A stretch of DNA of 64,000 nucleotides, from the NCBI GenBank assembly GCA_000181795.3, contig CM012954.1, positions 16,664,575 through 16,728,574 on the forward strand. The letters are read 5' to 3'. This DNA is from Trichinella spiralis. Its lineage: Eukaryota; Nematoda; Enoplea; Trichinellida; Trichinellidae. Below the pieces are notes generated by a model. It was not told where the DNA came from and made no database searches. It worked only from the letters and a program-made list of their open reading frames with translations. A program made the translations under genes and the position numbers. This document shows, one piece after another, positions 61,380 to 64,000 of this stretch; position 1 is the first letter of the stretch; each line of letters begins with the position of its first letter.

Positions 61380-62840
61380 GGCACTGTTTCCCGAACAAAA
61401 CAATTTCAACTGCTATAAAATTTTAAAATATTTCAGAACAACTTACAATGTAATCTTAGATGACTAATATCAAAGCATTGCATTAAAAACATCGCGTAAA
61501 TGATTTCAGAAATCAAAAATCTTGCATAAAATTCTGTTGCAGTATTACATAATATCTGAAAAAAGTGCCAAAATCAGTTTATACTTTTTAAAAATAATAA
61601 AATCAAAAATACAGTAAAAAGCAATGAAGTTCTTTAATGAATCTATTACTGTACTTTGATTTACGTAGGTAAACATACACTAACTTTATTATTGTTTATT
61701 TGAAAAAATGAATTTTCTTAATTGGTTCAAAATTGGTTAAAATGCATTTCAAAAATATGAAAATTATAAGTTCTGTCATGTCAATCATACATCCGTGAGG
61801 AGGATGTTGCGTTCTACACACTGTATTAGCTGCAGACAGCTACACAAAACTTGTTACTTGTTATTAGATGGCGAAATCACTGATTTATTGAAGTTATTGT
61901 TTGGCTTCAGTGCCAAATTTGACCATTTCTTCTAAAATGTTGTAGTTCCATAGTTTCAGCTGCTGGAGCGTAATTTACAGGATTCGTTTGAAATACCATT
62001 TTCACAATTTTGAATTGTTCAGAGCAGATTTTGTAAGATTGGCGTGTGCTATTTCTGTAATTTTCCAGTTGATTTCAATAATGCTATAAATATAAATTCA
62101 TATATTTTAGTTTTAGAATTCATATTTTAAAATCAAGAGAAGATGAAGTTTTTGTTTGGAATATGAAAAAAGAATTGCATATCGCAATAAAAAAATGTTT
62201 AAAGCAAGAAAATTGAAATGCCTAAGTATTTCATTTTTATGCATTGCGACATTTAAGTAGCACAAAGTGCAATATACAAATTGAACCTGAAAATCGAATT
62301 TCAACGAGCACCATTTTGAGCACGACGATAAGTAATGTTATAAAAGTATTTTTTTATTTAATCGTGGCTTATTTTATTAATGCCATACTTTGTGTTCTTC
62401 AATTCAGCAATCTTCTGTAAGTGTTGGTTTTAATTTTTTTTGTATTTTGATTGTTCACTGTTTTCTTCGATTTTTAACATTTGACAAGTTGGGAACTATA
62501 CATGTTCACGTAGATCAGTGTTCGTTAATTCAGTCTTGCATGGTGCAGTTGAATTTCCATTTAGTTGTATTTTTTGATTACAATGATTTTGTTGAATTTG
62601 AAAAACTGTTAATTAATGACTAGTGACTTTATGCAGATACGATGTGGCCGCAATGTATTGATTTAAAGTTCAATTGTAAATCAGTTGAATGCTCATTATT
62701 TTGCATTAATATCACAGAAAAAGGACATGTTTTGTATCAGAAACTTTTATTAACAATAATTTTCATACATTTATAACATTAACGCAAGAAAATGCAGCAT
62801 TTCTTGTTATTGAAATCTATTTAATCAGGGTTGGTAGAAA
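61380..62840. other. Intergenic region upstream of HTRA2
   Basis: About 1.46 kb, AT-rich. The open frames at 62113-62304 (-) and 62390-62623 (+) are hydrophobic with no resemblance to known families. TACAGTA and TACTGTA are at about 61610 and 61648. No RNA gene recognised. Confidence 0.4.
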
Positions 62841-63957
62841 TTATTCAAATTGCGGATACTCGTTAACACTGATGTACATCTCTAGTGTTTCTTCTTTTTC
62901 ATCACTGGTAATGTATTTGTGGGTTGACTTTAATTTTGCTCCAATCTGCAAGCGTTCATTGCCGAAATCGCAAATCAAAGGTGCTCCAATGCTCTGGAAA
63001 AATTTAAATTTAACGCCTAAAAATTTTGCCGAAAAAAGACACACTGTACCTGATACAGCATTGTGCTTGGATTTGAAACACAGATCATGTGATTTCTATC
63101 GAATTTTCCACTGAAAACTGATTCACAAGCTTCTGGAGTGACAATTCGCACTGGAGTTTCGTCGACCGCACCTCGTCTGTTCAAACCGTAAACGTAGCAC
63201 ATTTCAATCCTACCTGCTATATTTCTCCTGTACTGTATTGTATGGAAGAGAGATTTAGCAGGGGGTTCAATAGTTATTGGGTTGAAAAGTTTTAACAGTG
63301 CTAAACTGGCTTTGATTTGTCTCATGTGATCATCGATTGGCTGGTAAAGTATGATATCTTTTACTCTGTACATTTGAGTGCTTCCTCCTCGAGAGAATCC
63401 CGGGAATACGTAAATATCTTCTCCAACTCTGCAATTAGTTAGTATATGTGAAGTGTAAGCAACTTTTCACGTCAGCGTATGTGGAAAAAGAGAACTTTTT
63501 TTACCTTCCTCTAGTGCACGGTGAACTTGTTATCAATGTGTCAGTTGTAATTTGTTTTCCATAGTAGGAAACAGCCGTTGCGGTACAAACGACCGAGAAG
63601 TTTCGATTAATGTCATCATATATTAAATGAAATACTTGAGTATTAGCGTTGCTTTGTTTATTTCCTTGGAGCTAGAAATAATAATTATTGTTTTTTATTT
63701 TTGTAATATTTATTTTGGAAAATTATTTGTCAGTTGCGCGCGGCGGAAGAATGTAAATTTACAATTGAAGAATTTAAGAAATATATGTACATTAATTTGA
63801 ACAAATGCAACTACTGAAGAAGAATAAGATCAGGTATGAATTGTACGTTAAAGTTATAAAATTTGAAATTTTCTTACCCAATATACTGTTGGATAAAGCT
63901 TTTTCAATATGCTAGCTATAACATCGTCTGATTCAGCAAAATAATTCGGAGAGTCTT
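62841..63957 (-). CDS. Chymotrypsin-fold (S1) serine protease homologue, catalytically dead (5' end beyond right edge)
   Basis: A probable secreted pseudoprotease. Visible exons, upstream to downstream: 63957 to about 63879 (EDSPNYFAESDDVIASILKK), about 63674-63505 (VVCTATAVSYYGKQITTD, TLITSSPC), about 63431-63048, and 62994-62841. The S1 fold is recognised from Cys42-Cys58 (VVC...SPC), ASLALLKLFNPITI (strand normally NDIALLKL.PI), MCYVYGLNRRG (Cys136, usually CWVTGWG), EACESVF and MICVS (Cys168-Cys182), and SIGAPLICDF (usually GDSGGPLVC). Against that template His57 is Pro, Asp102 is Ser and Ser195 is Ile. The C-terminus is SVNEYPQFE with the stop at 62841. The fold assignment rests on motif order and cysteine pattern, and the start lies outside the window. 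Confidence 0.75.
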
Positions 63958-64000
63958 CTGAAACAGATTTTTTTTTATTTTCAATAAAATTAAATTTACA

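Noticed and set aside
1-64000. Search for tRNA, rRNA, U-snRNA, CRISPR arrays and intact transposons
   Set aside because: No B-box-like GGTTCGAATCC word with cloverleaf, no U1/U2/U6 signatures, no spaced direct repeats and no transposase frame were found on either strand by eye.

Overview
This window is a gene-dense stretch of an AT-rich animal nuclear genome. I estimate about one third G+C by eye. Most genes are cut by GT-AG introns, many only 45-100 bases long, and exons are clearly richer in G+C than the DNA between them. The gene set is metazoan: one invertebrate-type Piezo, a fused PAPS synthase, HTRA2, PIK3R4/VPS15, SMG5, MFSD8, COX5B, ENY2 and an EGF/laminin-G receptor. Base composition, intron size and an OSM1-type soluble fumarate reductase fit a nematode, perhaps from the basal (clade I/Dorylaimia) lineages. 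No diagnostic marker such as a spliced leader or rRNA is present, so this is an inference.

Layout, left to right. Positions 1-3288 (-): 5' part of a secreted or membrane EGF/laminin-G protein. 5262-8011 (-): eIF4A. 8878-8986: a strongly structured GC-rich island ending in a T8 run. 9589-16969 (-): PIK3R4/VPS15, head to head with CHID1 at 17920-19874 (+). Then on (-): soluble fumarate reductase 20347-22008, CPSF2 22233-25660, a RING/B-box TRIM-like protein 26662-29093, and Piezo 29888-41028, which fills 11 kb. PAPS synthase lies head to head with Piezo at 42481-45735 (+). From there to the right edge all recognised genes are on (-): a seven-finger C2H2 protein, MFSD8, COX5B, ENY2, a WBP2-type protein, SMG5-like, RPL24, HTRA2, and a chymotrypsin-fold protease homologue that runs off the edge.

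The genes are mostly housekeeping: translation (eIF4A, RPL24), mRNA 3'-end formation and decay (CPSF2, SMG5, plus ENY2 in SAGA/TREX-2), mitochondria (COX5B, HTRA2), endolysosome and autophagy (VPS15, MFSD8, CHID1), sulfation (PAPSS) and mechanosensation (Piezo). Gaps of 400-900 bases between same-strand genes do not look like tight nematode operons.

The most unusual items are the protease homologue with all three catalytic positions replaced, the structured GC island with a possible RNA polymerase III terminator, the secretory-type fumarate reductase, an SMG5 that lacks introns and a PIN domain, and a CAGC/GCAA palindrome upstream of the TRIM-like gene. No tRNA, rRNA, CRISPR array or intact transposon was recognised.
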